Source: Haloarculaceae archaeon
Lineage (GTDB): Archaea; Halobacteriota; Halobacteria; Halobacteriales; Haloarculaceae
Assembly (NCBI GenBank): GCA_018609945.1
Contig: JAHENO010000045.1
Span: 1 to 5,619 of the forward strand
Direction: 5' to 3'
DNA: 5,619 nucleotides
The notes beneath the pieces are model-generated. The model saw nothing but the letters and a program-made list of their open reading frames with translations. It did no database searches and was not told the DNA's origin. Of this stretch, positions 5,357 to 5,619 are shown piece by piece (the stretch's first letter is position 1; each line of letters opens with the position of its first letter). The position numbers and the translations under genes were made by a program.

Positions 5357-5619
5357 TGAGCGACCCCGTCGTCTACGTCACCCGCGAGATCCCCGACGCG
5401 GGGCTGGACCTGCTCGAGCCCGAAACCGAGATGCACGTCTGGGACGGCAAACTCCCGCCCGGAAAAGACCACATCGTCGAGCGCCTCGAGGAGCTGGAGG
5501 CCGACGGCCTGCTCTGTCTGCTGACCGACGAAACCGACGGCGAGGTGATGGACGCCTCGCCGAACCTCGACGTCGTGAGCACGTTCTCGGTGGGGTACGA
5601 CCACGTCGACGTCGAGGCC
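5356..5619 (+). CDS. D-isomer-specific 2-hydroxyacid dehydrogenase, N-terminal part (cut by window edge)
   Basis: The ATG at 5356 opens 88 codons with no stop before the window end; full family members are about 310-330 residues. The visible part is the start of the flavodoxin-like catalytic domain: a first beta-strand VVYVTREIPD (5-14), a buried LLCLLTDETDGEVMD stretch (52-66) and the family pattern SVGYDHVD (78-85) before the domain crossover. The NAD(P)-binding Rossmann domain and the catalytic Arg, Glu and His lie beyond the window. The family reduces 2-oxo acids to D-2-hydroxy acids. The N-terminal pattern resembles glyoxylate/hydroxypyruvate reductases more than 3-phosphoglycerate dehydrogenases, but that is an impression. 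The one-base overlap with the aminotransferase suggests their substrates may be linked, for example one making the 2-oxo acid that the other reduces. Confidence 0.88.
   Translation, partial: MSDPVVYVTREIPDAGLDLLEPETEMHVWDGKLPPGKDHIVERLEELEADGLLCLLTDETDGEVMDASPNLDVVSTFSVGYDHVDVEA

Overview
The window looks like part of a haloarchaeal chromosome, probably from class Halobacteria and possibly near Haloarcula/Halomicrobium, although genus cannot be fixed from this sequence. The signs are very high GC with GC-ending codons, strongly acidic proteins, GGAGG ribosome-binding sites, AT-rich TATA-like boxes, T-run terminators without strong hairpins, and one apparently leaderless gene. I see no tRNA, rRNA, CRISPR array, insertion sequence or integrase.

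Layout, left to right. (1) A short single-pass membrane protein of unknown function (+ strand, from 17). Its natural-looking end is at about 244, but the frame runs on to 430 through arginine-rich, noncoding-looking sequence. (2) A complete BCCT-family (betaine/choline/carnitine type) secondary transporter (- strand, 476-2275), with a T-rich terminator beyond its end. (3) A 421-bp intergenic region (2276-2696) with two candidate TATA boxes for the transporter, several small inverted repeats and a likely terminator for the next gene. (4) A threonine ammonia-lyase with a C-terminal ACT domain (ilvA, - strand, 2697-3941). (5) A 251-bp divergent promoter region (3942-4192) with a TATA-like box facing each way, a nested GC-rich inverted repeat, and a 23-codon threonine-rich upstream ORF that overlaps the next start codon. 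(6) A class I/II PLP aminotransferase (+ strand, 4193-5356). (7) The first 88 codons of a D-isomer-specific 2-hydroxyacid dehydrogenase (from 5356), joined to the aminotransferase by a TGATG junction and cut by the window edge.

How the genes may work together. The transporter probably imports a quaternary-ammonium compatible solute, coupled to sodium, for osmotic balance. The other three enzymes are amino-acid metabolism: ilvA makes 2-oxobutanoate from threonine (or pyruvate from serine). The divergent pair would convert an amino acid to a 2-oxo acid and reduce a 2-oxo acid to a D-2-hydroxy acid, or run the reverse. Their shared intergenic region makes joint regulation plausible but does not prove it.

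I found no clear new multi-gene system. The most interesting points are the threonine-rich upstream ORF coupled to the aminotransferase start, the likely stop-codon loss in the small membrane protein, and the long structured region upstream of the transporter.
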